DNA from: Bacteroidota bacterium
Lineage (GTDB): Bacteria; Bacteroidota; Bacteroidia; UKL13-3
Length of the DNA stretch: 8,697 bases
Reading direction: 5' to 3'
NCBI GenBank assembly: GCA_947462865.1
Contig: CANHRW010000074.1
Span: 1 to 8,697, forward strand
How positions within the stretch are numbered: the stretch's first letter is position 1; the number at the start of each line of letters is the position of its first letter. The position numbers and the translations under genes are program-made. The notes beneath the pieces are model-generated. The model made no database searches. It worked only from the letters and a program-made list of their open reading frames with translations, and was not told the DNA's origin. This document shows positions 1 through 7,963 of this stretch, piece after piece.

Positions 1-399
1 ATCTCCACCTACTAAATCAACTTTATATTGGTTACAAGCCAGTCTAATTCCAGCATAAAGTTCCTCAACTGCTTCGAGCGAAAACCTATTAGACAATCCT
101 ACTGAAACTGTTACTTGCTTGGGTATACCGTTCATGGCATAAATATCGCTTAAGTTGGTAGTAATTGCTTTATAACCTAAATGTTTCAGCGGAAAATAGC
201 TTAAGTCAAAGTGCACACCCTCCACTAACATGTCTGTAGATACTAAAGTAAATTTACCATTGCTTTGGTCTATAACAGCTGCATCGTCACCTACTCCTTT
301 GATTGTATTTTGTTGAAGTAGGATGTCTTTTGTTAGGTGTTCAATTAACCCAAATTCTCCAATTGAGGACAGTTCTGTTCTTGATGCATTTTCAAACAT
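1..399 (-). CDS. thiL: Thiamine-monophosphate kinase, N-terminal part (cut by window edge)
   Basis: ThiL phosphorylates thiamine monophosphate with ATP to give thiamine diphosphate, the last step of cofactor synthesis, in the cytoplasm. I translated 133 codons from the ATG at 399. They show the family's N-terminal pattern in order: an 'IGEFGLIEHL' opening (residues 13-22), GVGDDAAV (35-42) with the acidic metal/nucleotide-binding residues, STDMLVEGVHFDL (54-66), GYKAITTNLSDIYAMNG (75-91), and VGGD at the cut edge (130-133), the start of the usual GGDT motif. The start fits the family: a short lead precedes the GEFGLI segment, and no Shine-Dalgarno is visible (the bases just before ATG read cttcgtgtt). 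A full ThiL has roughly 320-350 residues, so well over half lies outside the window. A terminator upstream separates it from the surface-protein operon, so it probably has its own promoter. Function is confident; regulation is not visible. Confidence 0.93.
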   Translation of the reverse strand, partial: MFENASRTELSSIGEFGLIEHLTKDILLQQNTIKGVGDDAAVIDQSNGKFTLVSTDMLVEGVHFDLSYFPLKHLGYKAITTNLSDIYAMNGIPKQVTVSVGLSNRFSLEAVEELYAGIRLACNQYKVDLVGGD

Positions 400-403
400 A
401 ACA

Positions 404-432
404 CGAAGATAAGCATATATTTTTACTCCAAA
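404..432 (-). promoter_or_regulatory. Possible Bacteroidota-type promoter for thiL
   Basis: On the minus strand TTTG (432-429) is followed after 17 bases by TATCTTCG (411-404), one mismatch from the Bacteroidota -7 consensus TAnnTTTG; the usual upstream element is TTTG/TTG about 19 bases away. It lies in the only 44 bases between the terminator and the thiL ATG, where a promoter is expected. The -7 box ends only four bases before the ATG, so the transcript would have almost no leader. That is unusual and lowers confidence; the match could be chance in AT-rich DNA. Confidence 0.3.
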
Positions 433-442
433 CCTGGCACAT

Positions 443-477
443 AATAAAAAAGGGCTGCGGCATGCCGCAGCCCTTTT
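443..477 (-). terminator. Intrinsic terminator of the sigma / surface-protein operon
   Basis: Positions 448-477 form a perfect 30-base palindrome: a 13-bp stem (AAAAGGGCTGCGG paired with CCGCAGCCCTTTT) closing a CATG loop. Read on the minus strand, the stem runs into a T-rich tail (451-443, six T then ATT). It begins 18 bases after the stop codon of the giant PKD gene at 496, as expected for its terminator. Read on the plus strand there are only four T before AAAGGG, so termination that way would be weaker, and no plus-strand gene arrives here. It should prevent read-through into thiL. Confidence 0.9.
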
Positions 478-495
478 AAAGGGAACAATAATCTA

Positions 496-3400
496 TTACG
501 GTCTCATCAGCGTTACACTACCTCTAATTGTTTTTTCATCTTGTGTTCTGAGTTTATATTTCAAAGTATAGAAATAGGTACCATCCGGACATTCGGTACC
601 TGAATTGTTTACTTTACCATTCCAGGTTGTATTTGGATCTGTACTTTCAAACACCAATTCACCCCAACGGTTGTAAATTTTCAAGTCAAATACTTCATGT
701 CCTTTAATTTCAACAACAAAATTGTTGTTGAATTCGTCATTATTTGGAGTGAATACATTCGGTATTTTAAAATCAATACTAACAAGAATATTGGAAATTC
801 TCACACAAGCAGAGTCAACGCAGGCATCTGGGTCAGGCGTAAAAGCCCAAACGCAAACAGTAAATGTTTCTAAATCTAATGAATCAATTACAGTTCCTAA
901 GTCCAATTCTCCCAAATTAAAATTAGGCGCATCATCTCCAATTACAGGTTCCTCTCTAAGAACACTGCCATCTTTGTCTCGAGTTACTTTCCAATAATAC
1001 TTATCTGCCTCTGAGGTATCACATAAATTACTAATGTAATATTTAGGCAATTCAATCGTATCAGCTCTCAAATCAGCTTTAGACAATAAAGCACGAACAG
1101 TAACGGTATCTTTATTGTCACAAGATGGAACACCGGTTAAGAATCTGGTAGAATGCATCACAATATGATGTACCCCTTTTTCATTCAAGAAATAACTGAA
1201 AGTGGTATCCTTTGGTATATTGGTTTTAAACAAAGTATCTAAAACAGTGCTATAATCTGCATTGTAATTGTAAACCCTGAATTTGGTAATGGTATCAATA
1301 TCTGAGCGGTTACTTACCACAAACGATTGACCCACACAAATAGCAGTATCAGGTGTAAACAAGCCTACTTTATACGGATTTTTTACAAAGATTCGGATTG
1401 GTTTCTCCGCACCACCTATGGTATCTGGCAGCACAATAGACGGACAAGTTGAGCTTGCCGGCGATGTATTGTCATAACCAATTGCTGTTATAAAATATTC
1501 ACCTTCTTTGTTGTACACAAACGTAATGGTATCAGGATTGCTCAACGACAATTTAGGTGGCATTAAAGGAATGCCAGAGTTCAATAATGTTGACTTAGTT
1601 ACGCTATAACTACCTGAATCATTAGGATAACTTAGAATTTTCAATGTAAATGGAACACAACCCAAGGTATCATTCAATAGTTTAATGCGCGGTCTAGGTC
1701 CAGCAATATAAATTTTCTGAACAAAGGTGTCTAAACATCCTTGTTCGGTTTCAATTACTTGCTGTACGGCATACCAGCCATTTTTACGGTAATTGTAGAC
1801 TGGGTTAACTTCTATTGAACGATAAGCTTCTTTGCCATATCCATAATCTCCAAACCACCATCTTCTTTGAACAATATTGTCACAAGATGAGCCATTGGTT
1901 TGATAACACCAATCATCAACATAAGACTCATCATTGAATTTTACAGTATCACTACATAGGAATAAGCCTTTGCTGCTAAATTTAGCATTTGGTTTTACAA
2001 TGGTTACAAACTGAGAGCAGGTATCCCAATAGCCCAAACTGTCTCTAGAAATCATTGAAATTTTGTACCTACCTGGAGATTTGTATATCCAAAACGGATT
2101 TTTACCATGTTTGTCTACTACGCCATCTGACTCAAAATCCCAATAAATACGCTCATAGTAATAGGTTTCCATCTTAGTACATACATTGGCGGTTGCCACC
2201 GTTGCAGAATTAATTCTGACTGGTGTTTTCACCCAATCAATAGGACAATCTTGGTCACTAGGCACCACAAAATAATTGGTTAAATCTGCAAACATTTTAA
2301 TAGAGTCATTTGGGTAACCCCTCATAGCAAAACCATGGAAATCTACATCTACATATTCTGTAACACCCGGAGGCAATGGTCTAAATGGATTATAAGCCGG
2401 CAATGGCAAAGCAGTAAATGGTGGAATTGGCGGATTCACTGTTGCAGCATTTGAAGGGAATGGTCTCCAATAACGCAATGAGTCGGTGAAATTGATACGC
2501 TCACCTATACAGAAAGTAGTATCGTATTTACCAGTAACATCTGTAATCATAAAAGTATCTATGACACCTATTACAATTTGTCTTGAAGCAATGTTTTCAC
2601 AACCAGTAATGGTTCGCATTACGTGGTCAATTCTAGTAATGGTATTGGTTCTTACTAAGTCGCCACCACCACCATCTACTTTCATTTCCCAAGAAGATTT
2701 TGTATAAGTATGCGGAACTGGCTCAATCAAGAATGCTGAATCAATTCTTATGTTAACTCTATTAATTTGTTGTGGAGCTAACCGGCGTTCCAAATCATCA
2801 CAACGCCAAATCGAATCATACCTGGTACTATCTAAAACACGTACCCCAACTGGAATAGTTAATGTTGACATTACTGTCCAAGGAATTCTTTGTGAATCGA
2901 ATTCAAACCTCACCCTACCTATTGGATAGGTATTTGCTTCATAAAATAAAGTATCGTAGACGCCTGGTTGCGTTTTTCTTTCTCTGTAAATAACTGTATC
3001 TACTGAATTGGTATAGAACGAGTCAACTGTTGTTGTTCCATCTCCCCAGTTCCAAATATCAGCTTGTACAAAGTCTTGTCTGAGTGTATTGGCATTGGCA
3101 AATATCTTATTGGTTTTAGAAGGATAAGAAGGATAGAAATTCTTTCCATGCAAATACGAAAATGGTTGTCTGTAACGAGGGTTTGCTACATAGCTAACAT
3201 TACCCGTTGTTGGATCTGTATAAGGAAAGAATCTAGAAGTATCAAACCTTTCGTATGTAAAATTTGCATCAAGTGTAATAAAATGGAAGAAATTATGATA
3301 CCAAACAGTATCAGATGTACATCCAGGGTTTGTAGCGGTAGCACTTGGATTGTCGTATCCATTACCTGTAATAATACCAACTGTAACAAAGCCTCTTGGG

Positions 3401-6400
3401 TCTCTTGGCATATTTGTGTAGGTTACAGGTGTATTGCCAGGAACATAATGCGTTACATTGACACTACCGTTTGGATCTTGCCATGCAGTCATTGGGTTCC
3501 AATTGGGTCCATTAAAGAATCCTGGCATTCTGTATCCACCAGGAGTTCTATTTGTTCCAGTCATTGGTGAATTACCAGCGAAATCAACAAACGCATCTAA
3601 CATACAACGGGTGTTTTGTCCGTTCCACAATGTTACTGGGTCGTTTCTATCTGCAAATGAATCATAATTAATCAATAAAAATGTTCTTCTAGCACAAGTT
3701 GGTGCTAAACCTGGTGTTCCGCCTCCATTGTCAAAAACAAATGTTGGATCTCCTCCACCATCTGCTTTTAATCCTGGACATTCCAATCCTTTTTTACCTA
3801 AACCTAATGCATCAGGTTTCATAAGAGGCAATTGCTGTGTAGCTCTGCCTGCACAATCCCAATCATCTATGTATTGGTAGTCTTCTGGAACCATCACATA
3901 AGTACCTGTAGCATCGGTTTGAACAACCAAAGAATCAGGGCCTCTGTAAAAGAATTTATTATTGAATAAGTTTACACCTCTTTTATAAACCAATGTTTGC
4001 ATTAAAATACCTTTGTGGTATTCAGGAATGGTGATTGAATCGCCAATTAAATCATAGCGCAACAAATTTTTCACCGGATCTGTAGATTGGTTATTAACCG
4101 AATCGTTCATATTCAAAACAACTGTATAACATTTAGATACAGACCTTCTAAAGAAATAATCATACAAGGTTAACGGTGGGTTGGTACCTGGAATGATGTC
4201 GCTACCTCTGTATCTCCTGGTAGTTCCATCAGGTAATTTATCTGTTGGAATTGGGTTAATAAAAGTAGTTGGCCTCAGTTTAGACCCTGCAGGAATGGTG
4301 TATTTCCAATAGCCTTTTAAATTGGCAAAAGGATCTGGTATTGCGGCATTAAGGGTAATTTCTCTATCTGGATTTATATCTGCTGGATACAAATTGGCCA
4401 TTGTATCTGTTCTGGTTGCATAAGCCCCTTCAGAGAATACTTTTTTATTCCACAAGAATGTATCTCTTGGGTGAACCAACTTAACGCCATTAGGGTTTCC
4501 AGGGAAAGAATAGGTTACTTTTGATGGGTCTTTGGTCCAATTGGTGGTATCATAAGGTGGAAAATCGTGTCCAGATTTATACCATCTCAACACATTGTCC
4601 CAATTTTCAAAACCATGAATCGGCAAAGAATCAAATGAATATTTACAATTTAACCCCCCTGCATACACATTGCCATTGGCCCAGAACCTTGATTCTGTCC
4701 TGTTTCTTAGATCTTGAGCAGTTGTATAAGGCGGTCCATATGGAGTAGCTGTCTGACTTGGAACTGAAAAAGAGGTACAAGCCGGTGCAAAATCATCTCC
4801 AAAATCCCACTTCATGTACAAATCATTTGATTGGTACACAGTTGATGCATTGGGAAATTCCACAGGAAAATCAGGGCCACATTGGTTGGCTAAGTACTTT
4901 GGAATAATTGCAGGTGGTCTTCCTGATATGGCAACACTTGGCCCTAAAATATTTACCCCATACCCGTACAATTCTGAACGGAAATAAAAGGAGTCTTTTT
5001 TAGTAATGTCATCATTGAAGAATTTCCAATAACTCACAATACTGTCTACGTAATTGGTGCCACCTACCACACTTGGAATTTTGCGGTACATAGATATTGA
5101 GTCAGGCTGAGCCCTTCCAGGAAAAGGAGCAAAAATATAGCCATTAATGGTATTTAGCCTTGGATTATTCACTGGTGCACCTGGCGGATTATTTGCATCA
5201 GTGTAATTTTTCACATCGTTTATGGTATCAATACGTGACCAAAAATTAATAACTTTTGCTGGTTTTCCCGGACATGCAACAGACAATTGAGGGAAGTAAT
5301 GCCCAATACTTTGGTATTTATAGCAAGGTGTAACATCGTCTTCAATGATATCAGAACCAGGTGGGTTTGCATTTGGATCATTGAATCTCCAAATGATTTT
5401 GTTTGAAGAAGAAAAAACTCCTTGCAAAGGATACATATTGTACAAACAAACGCTTGCATTGTTTCTGTTCATAAAACATACCGAGTCAGCCAATGAATCA
5501 TTTTGATTGGTTCTTCTACTTCTGATGTCAAATTGCAAGAGAATATTTTCTGGCAATTGGTCACCACTTAAATTAAAATCATATACATCTTCACAATTAA
5601 AAAATTTGTGTTTTACATATAATTTAGGGGCAAATACACCACCTTTGATATAAGCATACTTAAAAGAACCCCAATAATTCTGAAAATCTGATGGTGTTGG
5701 TGGTTTAGAAGATTCGTAAGTATTACCATCTCCAAAATCCCATTTAAACCAACCTACACTTCCTCTTAACAATTGGGTTTGATTGGTAAAAATATAATCT
5801 GAAGTATCGCACTTAGGCACTCCAGACAATACAAATTTCGGATTGATATTTGGGGCAACGAATATTTCTTTAGTGAAGGTATTTGAACATCCCAATGAAT
5901 CTGTAACCCTTAATGTAACAGAATTCAAACGACCTCCAATAGGATAAACATGTGTAATTTCATTCAAGCCAGGGGTAGGCATATTTGTTTCTGTTCCATC
6001 ACCCCACACCCAATAACGTTTTTGGATAGATGTTGAAGGTGCAGCTCCTTGAGAAGAATTGTCTCTAAACACGTAGGAATTGTTTTTGAAACATTGAGAA
6101 TCTAAGCTAGACAATACCCAATTTGCAACTGGTCTTGAATAAACCGTTTGATTGAAACTAGTATTTAAATTATTTCCGTTATTTAACTTTGCCGTTACTT
6201 GCACCAAATAATTCCCAGGCGCATTGTAATTGTGTATGTAATAGTTAGAAACTGGTGTGCCAGAATTCAATGAAATTTTGGTTCCATCGCCCATGTCAAT
6301 TTCATAACTGACAACATCAGCAGGGTTGGCACCCGTTAAATTAATTGTCAATTCTAAGGTACCTTTTACCCCATTGTGACAGACCACCTTTGGCAAAGGA

Positions 6401-6531
6401 ATTACCGATACACTTTGCGCAAAAGAAATACTTGTCAACAGCGAAAAAAACAGTAGAACTGTTAGGTGCTTGAGTAATTTCTGTATCATATTCGAGTTAC
6501 TTATTTTGTTTAAATTCAATTTTGCTAACAT
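496..6531 (-). CDS. Giant secreted PKD-repeat protein with T9SS type B (CHU_C) sorting domain
   Basis: This is probably a very large cell-surface or secreted protein exported by Sec and then the type IX secretion system. With the ATG at 6531 it has 2011 residues: a signal peptide (about 1-38, hydrophobic LTVLLFFSLLTSISFA, likely cut before Q39); PKD-like domains with MGDGT (80-84), WGDGT (176-180), WDFGDG (264-269), WDFGDD (575-580), WGDGT (1162-1166), WDFESDGVVD (1464-1473) and WWFGDYGYG (1558-1566); further degenerate Ig-like units to about 1920; and a CHU_C domain (1923-2011) with IPNVFTPNND, FDLKIYNRWGELVF, WNG and PDGTYFY. A stretch of about 560 residues (592-1152) has no clear PKD motif. 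The start is uncertain: a TTG at 6555 extends the frame to 2019 residues, and an ATG at 6489 would give a more ordinary 24-residue signal peptide. None has a Shine-Dalgarno. The gene follows the membrane regulator gene by 27 bp and ends at a strong terminator. Its specific role (adhesin, matrix or motility) cannot be read from sequence. Confidence 0.9.
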   Translation of the reverse strand: MLAKLNLNKISNSNMIQKLLKHLTVLLFFSLLTSISFAQSVSVIPLPKVVCHNGVKGTLELTINLTGANPADVVSYEIDMGDGTKISLNSGTPVSNYYIHNYNAPGNYLVQVTAKLNNGNNLNTSFNQTVYSRPVANWVLSSLDSQCFKNNSYVFRDNSSQGAAPSTSIQKRYWVWGDGTETNMPTPGLNEITHVYPIGGRLNSVTLRVTDSLGCSNTFTKEIFVAPNINPKFVLSGVPKCDTSDYIFTNQTQLLRGSVGWFKWDFGDGNTYESSKPPTPSDFQNYWGSFKYAYIKGGVFAPKLYVKHKFFNCEDVYDFNLSGDQLPENILLQFDIRSRRTNQNDSLADSVCFMNRNNASVCLYNMYPLQGVFSSSNKIIWRFNDPNANPPGSDIIEDDVTPCYKYQSIGHYFPQLSVACPGKPAKVINFWSRIDTINDVKNYTDANNPPGAPVNNPRLNTINGYIFAPFPGRAQPDSISMYRKIPSVVGGTNYVDSIVSYWKFFNDDITKKDSFYFRSELYGYGVNILGPSVAISGRPPAIIPKYLANQCGPDFPVEFPNASTVYQSNDLYMKWDFGDDFAPACTSFSVPSQTATPYGPPYTTAQDLRNRTESRFWANGNVYAGGLNCKYSFDSLPIHGFENWDNVLRWYKSGHDFPPYDTTNWTKDPSKVTYSFPGNPNGVKLVHPRDTFLWNKKVFSEGAYATRTDTMANLYPADINPDREITLNAAIPDPFANLKGYWKYTIPAGSKLRPTTFINPIPTDKLPDGTTRRYRGSDIIPGTNPPLTLYDYFFRRSVSKCYTVVLNMNDSVNNQSTDPVKNLLRYDLIGDSITIPEYHKGILMQTLVYKRGVNLFNNKFFYRGPDSLVVQTDATGTYVMVPEDYQYIDDWDCAGRATQQLPLMKPDALGLGKKGLECPGLKADGGGDPTFVFDNGGGTPGLAPTCARRTFLLINYDSFADRNDPVTLWNGQNTRCMLDAFVDFAGNSPMTGTNRTPGGYRMPGFFNGPNWNPMTAWQDPNGSVNVTHYVPGNTPVTYTNMPRDPRGFVTVGIITGNGYDNPSATATNPGCTSDTVWYHNFFHFITLDANFTYERFDTSRFFPYTDPTTGNVSYVANPRYRQPFSYLHGKNFYPSYPSKTNKIFANANTLRQDFVQADIWNWGDGTTTVDSFYTNSVDTVIYRERKTQPGVYDTLFYEANTYPIGRVRFEFDSQRIPWTVMSTLTIPVGVRVLDSTRYDSIWRCDDLERRLAPQQINRVNIRIDSAFLIEPVPHTYTKSSWEMKVDGGGGDLVRTNTITRIDHVMRTITGCENIASRQIVIGVIDTFMITDVTGKYDTTFCIGERINFTDSLRYWRPFPSNAATVNPPIPPFTALPLPAYNPFRPLPPGVTEYVDVDFHGFAMRGYPNDSIKMFADLTNYFVVPSDQDCPIDWVKTPVRINSATVATANVCTKMETYYYERIYWDFESDGVVDKHGKNPFWIYKSPGRYKISMISRDSLGYWDTCSQFVTIVKPNAKFSSKGLFLCSDTVKFNDESYVDDWCYQTNGSSCDNIVQRRWWFGDYGYGKEAYRSIEVNPVYNYRKNGWYAVQQVIETEQGCLDTFVQKIYIAGPRPRIKLLNDTLGCVPFTLKILSYPNDSGSYSVTKSTLLNSGIPLMPPKLSLSNPDTITFVYNKEGEYFITAIGYDNTSPASSTCPSIVLPDTIGGAEKPIRIFVKNPYKVGLFTPDTAICVGQSFVVSNRSDIDTITKFRVYNYNADYSTVLDTLFKTNIPKDTTFSYFLNEKGVHHIVMHSTRFLTGVPSCDNKDTVTVRALLSKADLRADTIELPKYYISNLCDTSEADKYYWKVTRDKDGSVLREEPVIGDDAPNFNLGELDLGTVIDSLDLETFTVCVWAFTPDPDACVDSACVRISNILVSIDFKIPNVFTPNNDEFNNNFVVEIKGHEVFDLKIYNRWGELVFESTDPNTTWNGKVNNSGTECPDGTYFYTLKYKLRTQDEKTIRGSVTLMRP

Positions 6532-6558
6532 ACGGCTATTCTGTTTATTTTTCAAATT

Positions 6559-7422
6559 TTAGCGATTTAGGTATATATATCCTGCTGCCATACTCGGCTT
6601 AGGCTGTTCTTTAAATTGATATTCAAGAATATATCTGTAAGAACCGTTTTCAACTGGCATGCCACTTTCTTGTTGGGTTCCTTTCCAATGATTGCTTGGT
6701 TTATCTGTTTCAAACAACAAGGTTCCATTGGGATGATACACGCGAAGCCTAAAAAACAGGGTGTTTGCTAAATTAATTTCAAACTCATCATTGATTCCAT
6801 CTGAATTGGGTGAAAATGCATTGGGAATCACCAATGGTTCTATACTTCTATTTTCTGTAATTTGCTCTGTTCCATTCCAATTATTTTTGGTTTCAACTGG
6901 CTCTGCAACTGCGAATTCTTTGTCGGCTGTTTCTTGATTTTTAAAAACTGGTTGAACAATCTTTTGTTCTAAAATAGGTTCAATATTATTGCCACTTTCT
7001 GTCTGAAATTGAGGAGTTTGAACCGGTTCAGTTGGCCTACACTTGGTAATAGATTTAGGCTTTTCAACTGAAGAAATTAACTTTTTAGGTGGTAAAGACG
7101 GTGTTGATTCGGGTAGCTTCTCTGTTTCAACTACACCCATATTTGAAGGGGTCGAAACAATAGCCTGGATAGGAGCCTCTTGTTTATTTTGAAGCATGTA
7201 ATATACGGCCAAAGCTGGCACAGTTAAACTCACTAAAATGATTGCTTTAATACCAAATCCTAAATTCTTAACAACAAAAGCACCTTTTGAAACAACTCCT
7301 GCAGGTTGAGGAACCGATAATTTCGATTTAATTATAGGATACAAGTTAACAGGCACCTCAGGTTTGAAATTCTCGAGCTGTTCCTTAAGCAAACTATCTA
7401 ACGGATGTTTAGTTGTTTCCAT
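6559..7422 (-). CDS. Single-pass membrane protein: anti-sigma-like N-terminus, CHU_C C-terminus
   Basis: This is likely the anti-sigma partner of the sigma factor encoded just upstream, in the inner membrane with the N-terminus in the cytoplasm. The 287-residue product has a short N-terminal segment (1-55), 'PLDSLLKEQLENFKPEVPVN...IIKSKL', resembling the 'LL..kLe.fe..vP...w..I...L' opening common in Bacteroidota anti-sigma-like proteins; one membrane helix (about 58-77, KAIILVSLTVPALAVYYML); a Pro/Glu/Thr/Gln-rich linker (78-197); and a CHU_C domain (199-286) with IPNAFSPNSDGINDEF, FRLRVYHPNGTLLFET, HWKG and NGSYRYILEY. No zinc-binding HxxxCxxC motif is present. I chose the ATG at 7422, which overlaps the sigma gene by 14 nt, over the longer open frame to 7512: those 30 extra codons lie wholly inside the sigma gene and do not resemble the family opening. 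It is usually annotated as a 'gliding motility-associated C-terminal domain' protein. The anti-sigma role is inferred from position, topology and the N-terminal motif. Confidence 0.8.
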   Translation of the reverse strand: METTKHPLDSLLKEQLENFKPEVPVNLYPIIKSKLSVPQPAGVVSKGAFVVKNLGFGIKAIILVSLTVPALAVYYMLQNKQEAPIQAIVSTPSNMGVVETEKLPESTPSLPPKKLISSVEKPKSITKCRPTEPVQTPQFQTESGNNIEPILEQKIVQPVFKNQETADKEFAVAEPVETKNNWNGTEQITENRSIEPLVIPNAFSPNSDGINDEFEINLANTLFFRLRVYHPNGTLLFETDKPSNHWKGTQQESGMPVENGSYRYILEYQFKEQPKPSMAAGYIYLNR

Positions 7423-7963
7423 GGTTATATGTTTGCATTGACTGCCAAATGCTTTTAAATTGTTGACGGGCTCTGGCCAATTGTGATTTGGAAGTACCTT
7501 CACTGATACCAAGCAACTCTGCTATTTCTGCATGAGAGTAACCCTCAACAGCGTATAAATTTAAAATTGTTTTGTACCCCAATGCCATTTTATTCATTAT
7601 TTGAAGGATTTCTTTTTGGCCTATAGTTGCCATTGAAAAATCTTCGTTTCCTATTTCTTCTATTGTCTCTATTCCAGTTAAGTTCATATGAAGCTTATTA
7701 GAACGGTAATGTTCTAGGGCCGTTCTTATAAAAACTTGTCTCAACCAACCTTCCAACTTCCCTTTCGCTTCAAATTGACCTAATTTTTCAAATACCTTTA
7801 AAAAACCTTCCTGCAATACATCTTGCGCATCCTCAACTTGACTGCAATACCTTAAACAAATTCCATACATCGCACTCGAAAAATATTGATAAAAAGCTTC
7901 TTGTGCCTTTGGATCTTTATTGATACATGCTTTCAGAATTTTTTCGTCAATTGATTTGCTCAC
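7409..7963 (-). CDS. ECF-type RNA polymerase sigma factor (sigma-70 family)
   Basis: This cytoplasmic sigma factor would direct RNA polymerase to a small set of promoters. The 184-residue length is normal for the ECF group. Region 2 spans about residues 15-90, with EDAQDVLQEGFLKVFEKL (44-61; region 2.2, core binding) and GWLRQVFIRTALEHYRSNK (72-90; regions 2.3-2.4, -10 recognition). A short linker follows, then region 4 (about 117-172) with a helix-turn-helix, YSHAEIAELLGISEGTSKSQLARARQQF (-35 recognition). The start is GTG at 7963: an in-frame TAA lies nine bases upstream, and the first in-frame ATG (residue 32) would cut into region 2. Its stop lies inside the next gene, giving a 14-nt overlap that suggests translational coupling, typical of sigma/anti-sigma pairs. 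Targets are unknown; autoregulation of this operon and the divergent gene is plausible but not shown. Confidence 0.93.
   Translation of the reverse strand: MSKSIDEKILKACINKDPKAQEAFYQYFSSAMYGICLRYCSQVEDAQDVLQEGFLKVFEKLGQFEAKGKLEGWLRQVFIRTALEHYRSNKLHMNLTGIETIEEIGNEDFSMATIGQKEILQIMNKMALGYKTILNLYAVEGYSHAEIAELLGISEGTSKSQLARARQQFKSIWQSMQTYNHGNN

Noticed and set aside
471..483. CCCTTTTAAAGGG overlapping the terminator, as a possible anti-terminator or attenuator
   Set aside because: It could pair only 6 bp around a one-base loop, which cannot form a real hairpin, and there is no leader peptide or ligand-binding structure nearby.
3064..3570. 168-codon open frame on the plus strand, rich in Cys, Ile and Ser
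   Set aside because: It is antisense to the giant gene, has low-complexity composition with no recognisable domain, and matches what the complement of Asn/Thr/Asp-rich coding produces by chance.
6532..6555. TTG at 6555 as the start of the giant PKD gene, adding 8 residues
   Set aside because: A TTG only 3 bp after the previous stop is a weak start, and two ATG codons (6531, 6489) in the same frame both leave a complete signal peptide.
7423..7512. Longer N-terminus (30 extra codons) for the membrane regulator
   Set aside because: It lies wholly within the sigma factor's region 4 coding sequence in another frame, and the peptide does not resemble any anti-sigma opening.
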